Origin: Orthonyx spaldingii
Lineage: Eukaryota; Chordata; Aves; Passeriformes; Orthonychidae
Direction: 5' to 3'
NCBI GenBank assembly: GCA_013397795.1
Contig: VZTJ01001205.1
Coordinates: 884,477 to 948,476 of the forward strand
DNA length: 64,000 nt
The notes under the pieces were generated by a model. The model had not been told where the DNA came from and ran no database searches. It saw nothing but the letters and a program-made list of their open reading frames with translations. Both the position numbers and the translations under genes were made by a program. Positions 11,426 through 23,299 of this stretch are shown piece after piece; the first letter of the stretch is position 1; every line of letters begins with the position of its first letter.

Positions 11426-12490
11426 GCCAGGGGGAATCAGAGCCAGCTGAGCCAAGCTGGGCCACATTTCTCTTGTCTGGTAACAAATTCTGTGCTGGAA
11501 ATAGCACGGCTGCCCGTGCGTCGCTGGCTCTCTGCAGATGCCACACTAACGGAGCCCTCAGCTCGTCACTGTGCCATGGCCAGCTCTGTGAAAGCCTTAG
11601 GAGGGCACATTTTAGCCTTTGTGCTGTTCATGATGTGCATTGCTCTGGATATTTCTCATCCATGACCTGTCACAGAGTGTCCTTTCTGATGTCTAAGCAG
11701 GTGACTCTCAGATCCACTTAAAGATCTTGAACACCACTTTGAAAGATGTTGCTGACTATAGATGAGTCCACTCTTCTGTAGCTACCTTGGGAGCTTCTTT
11801 CTGAAAATATTGCCATGAAACACCTGTGTGATTTCTTTAGGAATGTCATTGATGCACATGTATTTTCAAATCATCAAATGGCTTCATTTGCAGCCTTTGT
11901 CTGGAGCTGAGAGTCAGATGTGCCGTTCTTTCCCAGTAATAATGGATGATGGTGTTGACTGGGTAACACTTTGTCCAGAAATGCAGGATGATTTATACCC
12001 TGTGCCACCAGTATGTTCTCTGCAGTCTTGCTGGGAGTGCCTAGGTGCAATATTGGCTTTTTTGTAAATGCTTTCAAAATACTTGTTAATTTTCAAATTA
12101 AGCTTGTCCAGTGGCTGGTGAGGAAGGGTTCGAAAGCAGCAAGTTCAAAGGTTGGTAACAAGTAGCTGGATGAAAAATGTCTCACTTTCTGTTAGAGTGG
12201 CTGTTACTCACTTGTTATTGAGTCTACTTACAGTGTGTGCAAGAGGCTGTATAAACTGTTGAAAACATGAGGATGTCTGCCCATTTTTCACTCATTGGTT
12301 GAAGAGATTCATGAAAGAGGCAGTGTGTATATATAGTTTCTCAGCATCAGTCTGAAATTACAGAGTTCTTCATCTATCTTGAACAAGGAAACTGCCAAGG
12401 ATTCATCAGCACTGCCTGTCCCTATTTCAGACCATAAATGCCAAGTTTATACACTAAATACTTGAGATATTTTCCTAATGGCTGTCTCCA
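11426..12490. other. Gene-free unique DNA
   Basis: Nothing recognisable as a gene or interspersed repeat. A TATATATAG word near 12326 is an isolated AT motif without supporting promoter structure. Confidence 0.55.
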
Positions 12491-12690
12491 GTCTCCATGA
12501 ATACTTCTAAGCTTTAATATGGTAGAAATGGATTGGACAAAAATAGGTGTAGTTACCGGGTGGCTGCTATTGGTAGATTATTGCATTGAAACCTAATTGA
12601 AAGGTTGATTACTGTGGGTCACTCAGAGCTATTTTGTAGAATTACGTTGTCAGATATTGATGCCTTAACTGTCATGACATCTTTCCTTTC
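12491..12690. promoter_or_regulatory. Weak candidate conserved non-coding block
   Basis: AT-rich unique sequence with TTGCATTGAAACCTAATTGA near 12582-12601, GTTACCGGGTGG near 12552 and ATTACGTTGTCAG near 12641. It mixes homeodomain-like words with retained CpGs. Evidence is compositional only and weaker than for the blocks at 21.9-26.2 kb. Confidence 0.22.
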
Positions 12691-15580
12691 TGATCTGCTT
12701 CTTGGCCTTCTGTGCTTCCTTAAAAATACTAGTCTTTTACTTCTGGGTTCCTTTCCAAGCTGTCAGGCTGGGGGACACATTCTGAATCACATCAGTCATT
12801 TCTGGTGTCTGACACTGCACCCTGAGAGCTGCAATAGTGGGGTGCAGCCGTTTTGCCCCACACCTACCTCAACAACACCGTAAGCTGCTCAGAACCCAAT
12901 GATGAGCTGAAAGAAGATGCTCTCCCTCTGTTTGCAAAGCACCCAGGGCAGCTATTGCCTCCTCCCAGTAAATCCCAGCCTCATCATCTCTCAGTGAGAA
13001 GGGCTCACTGGAAGGCTCCAGCCTGGGTTGCATTTTAATAGCAGATGGTTTCCCAATTGCCATTCTGTTGGCATCCTCCCTGCTCCGCCTGGTGACGTTG
13101 CCCTTTTGTGGACAATGGGGTCACGACTTGTCAGCGCTCTCGGGCTTCACCAGGGCTGTTGGGCTGAGGGGGTTTTGTGTTGTTTTGTTTTCCTTGTCAT
13201 GCAAGAAGGCCGTGATATTTCTGTATCTGGCAGCGTGTCTGCGTGAGACAAGGCAGAGTGAGCGAGGCTGATGTGTGAGTGACAGATCCCTGGGTGACGC
13301 CGCTGGGAGGCTCTTGATCTGACTGGTTTGAAGTTGAAAGCTCACTAGGTCACACTGAAAAATGGTTGCCACTGGGCATTTCTTTCATCCTTGTTTATTC
13401 TCCCTTGCCTTTCCTGAAGTTTTTCCACTCAGAAAGGGGCTTTGCTGTTGTTCCTCATGTTGCTTGTGGCTGCATTCTAACCCTTCACTACACCCAATTG
13501 CTGTTGTGTCTTCTACTTTTTGGTGTTCTGTTTGGTGGGCAGGGGAAGGAAAGGGGAGCCTCGTGCCTTTGAGCTTGGCACCTGTGGCAGGGACTAACCA
13601 GGTACAAAATGACCATTTTAAGCAAGCACCAGGTGTTTCTAAAGACATGGTCTGTTTATTATTTAGCAACCTGGTGTTCAAAGGTTCTGGCATTTGTCAG
13701 CTGGATCAAAACAGAGGAGCCAGGTGGTGATTCTGTGACATTTTTCTCTCCATACCTGCAGCATGTCCTTAACTAAACAGGCATAAAGAACAATGCATAA
13801 ATTAACCTGAAAAGACAAGGTGGCATTAGAAGAACCTCTGATCCTCTTGTCAATCTCTGCTGGCAAAGCTAAAATAGCCACTCTGACAAGAGCCAGGAGA
13901 GGATTTCCTCCCCTGTGGATGTTGCCAACAATTTGTCACCTAGCACGGAGGTTGTGGCTGTGGTAGTGCAACAGAGTCAAATGCCAAAGCCCCATGTTGT
14001 GCTTCCTGCAAAAGGGTCAGAAAATCATCTGGCACGGAGGGGCATCAGGAAGCTGAAACTCATGCCGGGGGCTCTCAGGTAGGATGGTGAAAATGCAGGC
14101 ACTGGCTGTGTGTTCAGGGGCTCACAGCAATTTAGGAAGGTTATTAATGGTGTGTTGCAGGTATTGCATGGTCCATCTGCCTCCATACAGCCCTGAGTGC
14201 CCAGTGCACTTGGGGCTACCCATTAATTAGGACTGCCATCATACCACTTCAGTTTTGCTGAAGTTCTGAGCTTTATCTGACAGCTTCTCTGCAGGGATTC
14301 AAAGGGCCCAAATTCAGCTTTAGGTCACCTGATCTAATGAGTCACTAATTATTGCCAGTTTCTCATTTTTGCATTGAAATACATGAGAGCTGAGTATGAA
14401 CAAATAACCTCAAAGTGGTATGAGCAGGCCTCTGGCATTCAGAAGGAAAAGCTGTACAGTGGGCTTGGTTCAGTCACTGATCTGTCAGATTGCTCAAGGC
14501 AGAGAAAGCAGGTCTCACATTGAACTCGTAGATTGTACCTGGCAATAATTGGTTGTGCGGGTGACTAAAGTGAAGTGCAAATGTGAGACCTGTGCTCACT
14601 CCAGAAGGAAACACTGAGCCTTGCAGGTTTGTGCTCTCCATCATGCATGGAAATGAGGAATTGTGACATCTGATACATTTCCTGCACACTGCACATCATC
14701 ATTGTCCAGATGGGTATTCCATTGTGGTTCTGCTCCTTGACCTTGAAAAATTAAAATTTTGGGCACAGTCTCATAGGGCATCTCAGCTGAAGGTAGAGCT
14801 GATGTCACCAGCCAAATATTGTGTGGGAAGCAGAACTGGGAGAGGAGACACATGAAGATACAGAAGTAGCAGGTTCAGGGTGCTGTTGCCTTTCTCTGCT
14901 GTGAAAATTTTTGAAATTTAGCTACAAATGTCCCTGAATGCTTTCATACATCAGCAGTGCAGGTGCAACAGGGGAAACCCAAAAATGAAGCCATCACCCC
15001 CCAGCCCTTCTCTAATTCATGGTCAGCTCTGAAGCAGAGAGGGGTCATTCCAGCAGCGTGTAGTCCTTGCTAATTTAGGGAAGTAATTAAACCTGCCCTT
15101 TCAGGTTTGAAGTGTCCAACTAAGCAGTTCTTTAAAATGTCCCTCTGAACTGAAGGAATTGGAATGAATTCTCAGTGCAGATAAATTTGTGACACAAATC
15201 AGGGTCATTTCTTGGAGGTGAAGATTTGGCCGGCTGGGCTTGGGCATGGGTGGCTGAATTAACTCCAGGGACACTTTCAACATTTCTGGAGTAAATCCTT
15301 TCCTAAGCAGGCCATAACACACTGATGAGAGGGGAAGACAGCAACAAGAAACAGTTGTCAGGAATATCACAATTTTATATTTCATGAAACTAGGCACTGT
15401 GATGATTTGCTGCAGTTAATGAAAAACATTTCTGCTCAGTATATCCACCTGTCCCCCTTTGTTAAAAAAATAAAGAGTCAACCCAAAATGGGATCATTAT
15501 CTTTAGTGGGTGCACTTCAGATCACTGAAAACAATTTCAGCTTAGTTAAATAACATGCAGCCTGAAGATTAAAGCTGTCT
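12691..15580. other. Gene-free unique DNA
   Basis: No gene is visible. CpG is mildly retained at 13080-13310. A G-rich segment at about 13536-13557 has one two-G run among longer runs, so it is not a full quadruplex motif. Frames of 122 codons (13362-13730) and 98-102 codons carry no recognised domain. Confidence 0.6.
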
Positions 15581-15920
15581 CCTGTTCAGCTGCAGAGACA
15601 AGCAGAGTCGTTGGTACAGAGATCACTTAGAGCTCGATATTCCTTTCAGTAAACTTGATGTGTCTTATTTTTTTTCCTGTCTGTTATTACACTCTATGAG
15701 GTTTTATTTATTTAAATCTCAGCCTCTTTTTGCTGATACAGCAAGGCATAACCAGAGATGTTTAGTAAAACTTAGATGAGCCCCTAAGTGGGCCACTTGT
15801 TCTATAAATCTTTAAATATTTTATGTTACTCCTTTAGAAATTGCTGTTGCCAGACTAACCCAATCCGCTTTGAAATGACTAGGGTATAAAATAACATCTC
15901 TTTTAAAATTCTCCAGTGAT
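15581..15920. promoter_or_regulatory. Candidate conserved non-coding block
   Basis: The AT-rich unique text includes GTTTTATTTATTTAAATCTC near 15701, TCTATAAATCTTTAAATATT near 15802 and CAATCCGCTTTGAAATGAC near 15861, with an internal CpG and no repeat character. This is enhancer-like by composition only. Confidence 0.27.
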
Positions 15921-16359
15921 ACAGTTATTTGGTATATTTTTAGGGACTACCAGACCTTGTGGCCTCTAATGAAAGATCAGCTTTAAACTTGAAGAAGTTT
16001 TGCTCCAGAAGGAGCCATTCTTTCCAGCCCCTGGACACTGCTAGGATCATGTTGCTCTCCCAGGACATGGCCAGAGGAGCCTTCTGGCCCTTTGAAGTCA
16101 GTGGCAAAACTCCCACTGAATTATAATGGAAATGGGTTTTAACCTGAAGAAATAGAGTCTTTGTTGTCTTTTATCACCAAACACAGATATTCTCCCTGAA
16201 TTACCCTGGACTGGCCAGTCGTGGAAGAGATTGATGACTGTGCCAAGCAGCACGATCCCTGGAAGCAGCAAGAGGGGGTTGTGTCTTACGAGAGACCAGA
16301 ACTTCAGGAAGACAAATTGGATTAGACTGTTTCCAGAGAAACTCGGGAGAGCATCATGT

Positions 16360-16520
16360 GTGGGCTGTTAATGGAAATGCTGCTGCCTGTACACATCCTC
16401 CCCTCATGATAAATGTGGCACAGCCCTTGTGCAAATGCAAGTTGTTATTACATTAATAGGAACTGTTCCAGCACAATTAAAGCCGTGTTCATTAAGGAAG
16501 CCAAGCAGGAATGGTGCTGA
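16360..16520. promoter_or_regulatory. Candidate conserved non-coding block
   Basis: Contains TTGTGCAAATGCAAGTTG near 16428, ATTACATTAATAGGAAC near 16446, and CAATTAAAGCCGTGTTCATT near 16475. The octamer-like GCAAATGCAA and homeodomain-like ATTAAT words next to a retained CpG are typical of conserved enhancers. Untested. Confidence 0.27.
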
Positions 16521-18600
16521 CCAAGCACGGAATTCCTGGGAAGATGAGGCTGTGTAGCCCCTCTTCCCTTCCCTACTGTGTCCATGGACTGGGGCTGGGG
16601 CTCTGTGGCTGCTCAGCCACCTCGTTTAAAGGTGTGAACTCCACTGACAGAGTGAGACAGAACCTGCAGGATGAAGGACAGGGAATCATATTTGATAATC
16701 CTGTGGAAGCAAAGCCAAAGTGATCATGCTTTCTGGCTGTGTTCGAGTTTTCACAAGAGCTTTGAAGCATATAGACATATTTCAGCCAAATTTCATAGTA
16801 AATAAGGTCTCATTGAGTATTCAAATTATCAGGAAGCAGGGCTCTATGTAAAGGATCTTACTGGTGCCATAACTTAGGGGAAAACTGAACATCTGAAAAC
16901 TGAAACTGGTGTCTTCTTTGACATGTCGAATTCAGGAGCCATAGCAGGAGAGAGGGACTGCACCCAGGTAACTTCTTAGAGCTTCATCTGCATCTCATAA
17001 CTCCATCAGCTTCTCCACACAAATCCATAGCACCACGTTTTCACTATTTCTTTACTCAGAGAATGATGTTTGGAAAACGTCCTTGAATAAGACTAAACAG
17101 AAGCACAGCCAGCCAGCTGTGCCATTTCCACCAGGAGAAGGAGCAGAGAGTAGAGCTGAATGAGTGAGACCCTGGATTAAGCTGTCCCTTGATGTTACAA
17201 GGTGTTTGGCACCACTGGATTCAGAGGTGTTCCTGTTCCTGTCCTTCCCAGCCCAGCTGTACCTCATGTATGGATCCCAATATACAAATACGTTTGTGGG
17301 GCTGCACTGGAAGCCAGTTCATAGTATTTTTGTTTTTCAAAAACTGATGGTTTATCAGTTTATTGTTGTGGTTTGATATTTTTTTTTTAAGGTGGGTCAC
17401 TGTGGCATCAGATTTGGTGCTGCAGTGGCACAATTGTTCCAGGGAGGTGAGCCTTGGAGATTAAATCACCAGGCCTCAGGAAGGCACTGATTTAATAAGC
17501 TTAGAGCTAAAATCATCAAGCTACAGCCCCAAGGAGGTTGGAAGCACCAGGAAAACAAAGGAAGGGCACTAAACCAGTTTTCACAAATTTACTGCACATT
17601 GTTTTGCCATCACTTTTACATGAGTGTGAGTGAATACAAAGAGCCCAAAAGGTCAGTCGTAGATGGACCCACCAGCAATGTGCTCATCAGCTTGGGATGG
17701 CCACATGACTCCTCTTACTTAGGCCTCAGAAAAGCTGCGTAATCTTTGCATCTTTTTTCCCCTACTCTGAAAGCCAAAACTACTTCTATTCATCTATTGC
17801 TCTCTGCTTCTCTAAAACAATACTTTAAATACTTGTTGCACGTGAAATTCCACCAGCTGTGATGTTGGGAAGCCGGGGTTTCTGCTGGGGCAGAACAGGA
17901 ATGACTCCTGAAGAAAAGCAGCTCCTTCATGTTTCTGAACCCAGCCTGTTTACAGAGGGGCAGCAGCACATTCCTGTTATCACATCCCAGGGATTTGATA
18001 AATTGCATTGTGTTATGCTGGTGTTGGTGACAGGCTTAAATGTGGATGTTGGTGATTGGTTTTAAATTAAGGGAAAGCTGTTTGCTCCTCTGTGAAGGCA
18101 GAGGTCAGTCAGCTTGGGCACTGTTAGCAGTTCTGTCTCTAGATTGTATTCACCTGCTTCCCAGGACAGAGGCTGCAATTTGGGCAGCAGGGGAATCTAA
18201 CCACGGGATGTAGTGGCAGCACAGAATGGCAAGGACAGAATGATAAATCTGTTTTTAGTTCCAGTAAAACAATTGTGATGGGTGACTGTGTGGGCTTCTT
18301 GAGTACATCCTGGGCCTTTACCTCTGGACTTGCCTTGAACACAGAGAGAAATGCACTGTGGGTCTCAGCAGGGATGTGTGAGTGTGAAACTGGAGAGCAG
18401 CTTGGAGTGGTAGGTACTGACAGCTACAGCTGAACACTCCACTGAGCACATGCAGTAAACAGGAGGGGAAAACTCTGGGCGAAGTTCCACGCTGCTGTTA
18501 GTTACTTCTTCTGTATGTACCCTCCATGCCTCTCCGAGCTGCCAGACTGCCATCAACACAAGCTCTCTGTGGAAGCACAGACGTCCCCATCCATCCCCTC
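16521..18600. other. Gene-free unique DNA
   Basis: No gene is recognised. A perfect 8-bp inverted repeat, AAACTGAT at 17341-17348 and ATCAGTTT at 17354-17361 with a 5-base loop, precedes a T10 run at 17379-17388. CpGs rise slightly near 18580-18660. The remaining frames are short. Confidence 0.58.
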
Positions 18601-18609
18601 CCCTGCTCG

Positions 18610-18759
18610 TCACTGCTGGAGCCCTCGTTCCTCGCACGCACTCCAATCCGCTTTACTGCTCCCTCGGTGTCCCTTTATTTTGCACTGAGTGGTACAATAT
18701 GATCCATTCTGGAAGCACTTCTTGCAAACAGTGAAATACATTTTCCCTGAAGCCACCAT
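18610..18759 (-). other. 49-codon frame with a four-cysteine motif
   Basis: A minus-strand ATG frame immediately after an in-frame stop contains VCKKCFQNGSYCTTQC, i.e. C-x2-C-x6-C-x3-C with a YC pair. This is reminiscent of the second half of a MYND-type zinc finger, followed later by W and C. The usual W-x2-H-x3-C end is not formed, and no splice donor is present near the end of the motif. It is too short to be a confident domain. It could be a decayed exon, a tiny ORF or coincidence. The surrounding DNA looks like a conserved non-coding block. Confidence 0.1.
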
Positions 18760-19200
18760 CTTGCCTCACATTTGCGCCGTAAAACACCGAGCAGAGCAGA
18801 GGAAAGTTCCAGGCAAACCAATTGGCTGGAGCTGCTCTGTGCATCTTCCTTTGTTTTTCTTTGGCTGATTCTGTTAAAATTTAAGGTGCTACACAAGAGT
18901 CCAGGACTCAAATGACTTTTAGCTTTGTTTGATCATGTATCTAATTTACTTTAACATGGGATCCTGGCATGCATTTCTTTAAGAGACTGAATCAATTTTA
19001 TGCTAAGTGATTTCTCCAAGTAGATTTTTTTTTTTATTGTCCCCTTTGCCTAAAGTAAATTAGAGTGATAGCTGGAGCAACCAGGGAATGAAAAGGAGTC
19101 AAGTCCTCAAGTCACATTAGCAGGCTTGTTGAGGCCTTTAAACAATCATCACCATCAAAGTACTCCATAATAACTGTAAAAAAGCTAATCACAGGTGGCA
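18690..19200. promoter_or_regulatory. Candidate conserved non-coding block
   Basis: The block contains AACCAATTGGCTGG near 18816, TGATCATGTATCTAATTTACTTTAACATGG near 18929-18958, CATGCATTTCTTTAAG near 18969, and AACAATCATCACC near 19141. A T11 run sits at 19025-19035. The text is AT-rich, non-repetitive and dense in homeodomain-like words. Call by eye only. Confidence 0.28.
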
Positions 19201-20590
19201 GTGGGCGTGAAATGTGTGGCTCTGTGCTCAATCCTTGGGATAATGGGGGTATTCATGGGATTTCTAGAAGGACTCCTTTGTGCAGCGAGTCATGTGCCTG
19301 CTGAGCTGAAAGGACTATTTTGCTCAATTTGTCTAAAAGCTCTGGCTTATGAGATAGCTGCAGGGGTTTCACTGCTCAGGTTGTTTTAACCCTTCCCACG
19401 CAGAGAGATTTTGGTCTAAGTCCAGGACCTTGTCTATGCTGGGAAATGTCTCCAGTTCCAGGGAGTGGAGCGCGTTACTGGTCAAGAACCAAGAGTGTGC
19501 AAAGACCACCAGCCTTGCTGGGCTGGACCTGGGGCTTTGGCTCTGCCTCTGCAGCTTGAGACACTCATTTTCCATCCTTGGCAGCACTGGGAACTCTGAG
19601 CCCTGTGAAGCACCTCGAGGTTGAGGTTTTCAGCCACTACTGAGATTTAATTTCCAAAGCCAGGGGTATTTAAGACTTTCAGTTTGGGGGCAGAGTCCCA
19701 AGGTACACCAGGCTTTTCTTAGGATCTCTTTCATTGCAAAAAAAACCTCCAAACAACCTCTTGGTGATTTGTAAAGAACCGTCCCAAACCATGGAAATGT
19801 TTTTTGTTGTGCGAAACCTGCACAATCAAGAAATATTTTCCTTCCTTACTAGAAATAGTTAAAAGAATGACTGATAAAAGAAATCTTTACCTAAGAGACT
19901 CTCAAAAGAGGAAAATATTTTTTACATTAGAAATCCTTTGAAATGAAAATAAATATGAATTATCTAAATGCACCAAATAGTTAACTACCATAATACATTT
20001 ATTTAAATTTCAGGCAGTATCTGGAGGTGAAGCAGAGACCGGTGCTTCTTTCTACCAAAAAGCATAAAGCTAATGGTTGGGTGTTAATTAATATTGCTAT
20101 TAAGATACAGTGTGAAGATTTTAAGTGATATTTCATGTCCCTACATGTAGTCTCAGAACTCAGGACAAAAAGAGAAATTGGAAGTTTAATCCCTCATGTT
20201 ATTTTGGGTGGTCTCCATGATATTAAAATGGGCTCTAGTCAAGAGCTTTCCAGTTTCAGGTCAGGCTAAACCAAGTCAAAAACCTCTAAAGAAACCATTC
20301 CCAGGCTGGTTTCCAGGTTGCATCACCACAACAGTGATCCAGGTGACTAAATCTTGTAGCTATGTCTGTATCCTTTTCTGAATGCCAGGGTATTGCACTG
20401 GCAGGGGAAGAAGATTCTCTTTCAAGTGGGAATGATGATATTGGCTTAGGCAGTGCAGGTGTCACAGGGGTCTGAGTTCTCATCTGATACAAGAAATGCC
20501 TCCTGAGATTATATATCAGAACTCACAGGCAGGAGCTCGTTTCTTCTCCTTACTTGGCCATTGCTTTGCTGTTGACAGTCTCTCACGGAA
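19201..20590. other. Gene-free unique DNA
   Basis: No gene, RNA or interspersed repeat is recognised. The segment 19840-20120 is notably AT-rich and may include another weakly enhancer-like stretch, but I cannot separate it from background. Confidence 0.55.
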
Positions 20591-20597
20591 AGACTTC

Positions 20598-20678
20598 CTT
20601 TTACCCTTCCTCTCTCCCTTTCCCTTTGTCCTTTTCCCTTCCTCTCCCCCTTTCCCCTTCCCTTTTCCCTTCCCCTTC
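20598..20678 (-). repeat. Polypyrimidine tract with minus-strand G-quadruplex motif
   Basis: The plus strand is almost pure C and T, built from CCCTTT/CCCTTCC-like words. From 20646 to 20675 the minus strand reads five G runs of 4, 3, 3, 4 and 5 separated by 2 to 4 A residues, which meets the canonical quadruplex pattern. Mirror-like homopurine-homopyrimidine text of this type can also form triplex DNA. The 76-codon minus frame rich in KGKGK over it is a by-product. Confidence 0.75.
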
Positions 20679-20699
20679 ACCCTGTGCCACCCTGTGCTG

Positions 20700-21935
20700 C
20701 TGATAGCAGGGCACAACTCCTGCTCTGTGTTTGCAGAGCCCAGCACAGCGAGGTCACAATCACAGCCTGCAAAGATCCATTAAGCCAGTAAATGAGATAC
20801 CTGCCCTGAGTGTGTCACAGAGTGCACCCCACAGAGAAGAGCCTCTAAATATCACCACAACTTTCTTGATTCCAGTCACCCTCTAAATCTTAAGGTGGTG
20901 GACCAGAGCCACTTTGCCACAAAGAAGTTCATGATGTTGATACCAAGTTGTGCTGAAGCAAGTTGTGGTTGGGAGGATGTAAAAAGCAGGTAAAGAACTG
21001 GAATGAGCTGTTTCTGCCTGTCCCTCTGTCTCTTATGCACACAAATAATTTAAATGTGCTTTCTGACAGCCTAAGACAGCCACAGCTCTGGGGTTCTTCT
21101 GCTCTCCTTAATTTTTCTCTCTCTGTCTCCTTCTACCATTAACATAACCATCACTGAAAGAGAGATCTAAATCCTTAATTTCTGATTTAGATAACAGGAG
21201 AATTTTCTATCCATCCCACACCACCCCAGCCCAAATAATCATAGTGTCTGGAATGAAAAACTTCCAGCTGTGATCTTGAACCTGTGTCACCTGCCAAGCA
21301 GCAGAGTTGTTTTGCTGTATTGCATCACAAGGAGTAAATTGTGCAATGTCTCAATGTGTATAACCGGAGGGGTTTTTCTGGAACTGCCTATGGGAGTCCC
21401 TAGTTCTTGCTAACATTAAGCTGAGCCATTCCTTGGTAGTGCTCCGTGGATCAGTTTTAGGATTTGACTCTTCCCTGTGCTGATTTGGAGTGACACTGGC
21501 TCAAAACAGCTGGCATTGTTCCATGCTGTTTGCCTGGTGTTGGAGGCAGAGAGCACAGGTGAAATCCTCCCTTTGCTGATAACGTGACAAAGCTTTCATG
21601 GATTTCTGCAAAGCCCAGAGTTCCCCACCACTGAACTCGCCAGCTGCAAAGTTATCTCAAAGTCAGGAACATTTCAAAACAAATTCTCATATTTGCTGCC
21701 CTAGAGGATGGTATCAGTGTCCGTCTGTTTTGGACACCCATAAAGCTCCTTTGTAGGTAAAATCCTTTTCCTTTCTTCTGCTGCTTGTGCAGTTTGATCC
21801 TGCACCTTGCAGCCATTGCCTATTGAAGGTACACATGCTGCTCCATTCACCGCCGCAGCCTTTGAAGAGTTAAGCTCTGCAGTCACTCAGAAGGTGGACT
21901 TCTGCTTTTCCTCAAGTCTCTATTCATCTCCAGGA
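20700..21935. other. Gene-free unique DNA
   Basis: No gene is recognised. A CT-rich patch occurs at about 21104-21136. Frames are short and lack family features. Confidence 0.57.
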
Positions 21936-21939
21936 ACTG

Positions 21940-22520
21940 AATTTTTCATGCAGTAATTAAAATTTGTAGGTCAAACCTCCCATGGCACCGTTTTCTGCTA
22001 ATATGGGAGAGCAACGGTCGGATTCGCTTACGCTGCTCTTCCCCGCACTGAGATTTAAAGGATGAAGGGTGACATTTCCCCCCATTTTGTAAATTAATGC
22101 CATTGATCTGCCTAACAAGAACAAAGTTAGGCTTCAAAATACCAAATGATAAAGAGATTAAGACTTTAAATGGCTTTCCAAAGACAACCTCTATTGTAAG
22201 ATTCCAAGCAGAGTATTGAACTTTCAATTAGAATTTCTAATGGGCTATTGACTTAAATGGATAAAATGTTGCAAGTGATAGCTTTCAAGATGACAAAAAT
22301 TGCTTAGTACATTCTGGAATATTACTTTATGAAGCAAATACTGTTCTGGAGGCTGAGTAGTAATAACCCAGGCCCCGGGCAATATTGTTCTGTGTCTCTG
22401 TGCGGCAGTTTTTCAAAATTGAACTAATGCATTTTGAAACATTTTCTCTTTTCATGTTTTGTAAATCTTTGGGAGTGTGAGGTACTTTAACTTTCATGAA
22501 AGAATCTTAAATCTCTGGTG
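21940..22520. promoter_or_regulatory. Strong candidate conserved non-coding block
   Basis: Nearly 600 bases of unique AT-rich text with an unusually CpG-rich core at 21987-22047 (ACCGTT, AACGGTCGGATTCGCTTACGC). The core is bracketed by an inverted MYB-like pair, ACCGTT at 21987-21992 and AACGGT at 22013-22018. It also holds GTAATTAAAATTTG near 21954, AAATTAATGCCATTGATC near 22092, TCAATTAGAATTTCTAATGG near 22225 and AATATTACTTTATGAAGCAAAT near 22318. This is the best looking enhancer-type stretch in the window. Confidence 0.42.
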
Positions 22521-22819
22521 ATGTAGCTATGATTGCACTCTTTATGAAACACAATCCATCTACTCCAAGGCTGTATTTTCACACGTTCCTCCATCTGGGG
22601 CACAAACAATGTGCCCACCTCATGTGGCTGCTCCTGACTGTGCTCCAGAATGTGCCTGTTTCTGCAGTGCCTGTGCTGCAAATAACAGCTGAAACTCTCC
22701 CAAATCATCCTGGCACTTTGCACTGAATTGACTCGAAGACTTGTTATGAAACACTAGCTCTAGTACATTTTTCAAAGGATATTTTTCAGAGACTAGCCAG
22801 CCCTTTCCAGGATAAAGGG

Positions 22820-23290
22820 TTAATATTATGCTTATGTTACAGTGCATTAAAAACTCTAATTAAAACAGCATTACATTCCCATCTGCCAATCTCCAGTAAT
22901 CTTCTTTAATTGCAGTAATTAAACTATATTTACATGTTCAGAATACTTGTAATTTAGCAAATTGCACTCTCTGCTCTACATTTAATCAAACAACCAGTTC
23001 CAGTATATTTAGTGTGGAAAGAAGTAATTTCAATGTTTTGATTACTATAGCAGATTTGACAGAGTAAGTGCCCCTCTAGTAGAGACTTTGAAAGGGAAGG
23101 CAAACATGAAATATAGTCCTGTTCTGATTGTCATGTGAATGCCTAATTACATGTTAGAGGATTAACTATTAAAGGGTACACACTGTTTCGCTTGATTTTT
23201 TAGGCACAGCTGACATAACAGATAATAAAGGTTCCCTATTTGGGGCTGTTTGGTGGAATATGTAAGCTTTTTATTATTATTATTAGAAGT
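22820..23290. promoter_or_regulatory. Strong candidate conserved non-coding block
   Basis: Dense ATTA-type words (CTCTAATTAAAACAGC near 22855, TTTAATTGCAGTAATTAAAC near 22906, GCCTAATTACATG near 23141), TTTAATCAAACAACC near 22981 and TGTTTCGCTTGATTTT near 23186 in non-repetitive AT-rich sequence. It ends in a short ATT microsatellite at about 23271-23285. The density of homeodomain-like words is high even for AT-rich DNA. Conservation is not tested. Confidence 0.4.
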
Positions 23291-23299
23291 CTTAAAACC

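Noticed and set aside
11116..11721. 201-codon plus-strand frame
   Set aside because: It runs through a GC-rich minisatellite; other phases and the minus strand are also open there, as expected of stop-poor GC-rich DNA. No domain is visible.
20516..20746. 76-codon KGKGK-rich minus frame
   Set aside because: It is a translation of the homopurine tract.
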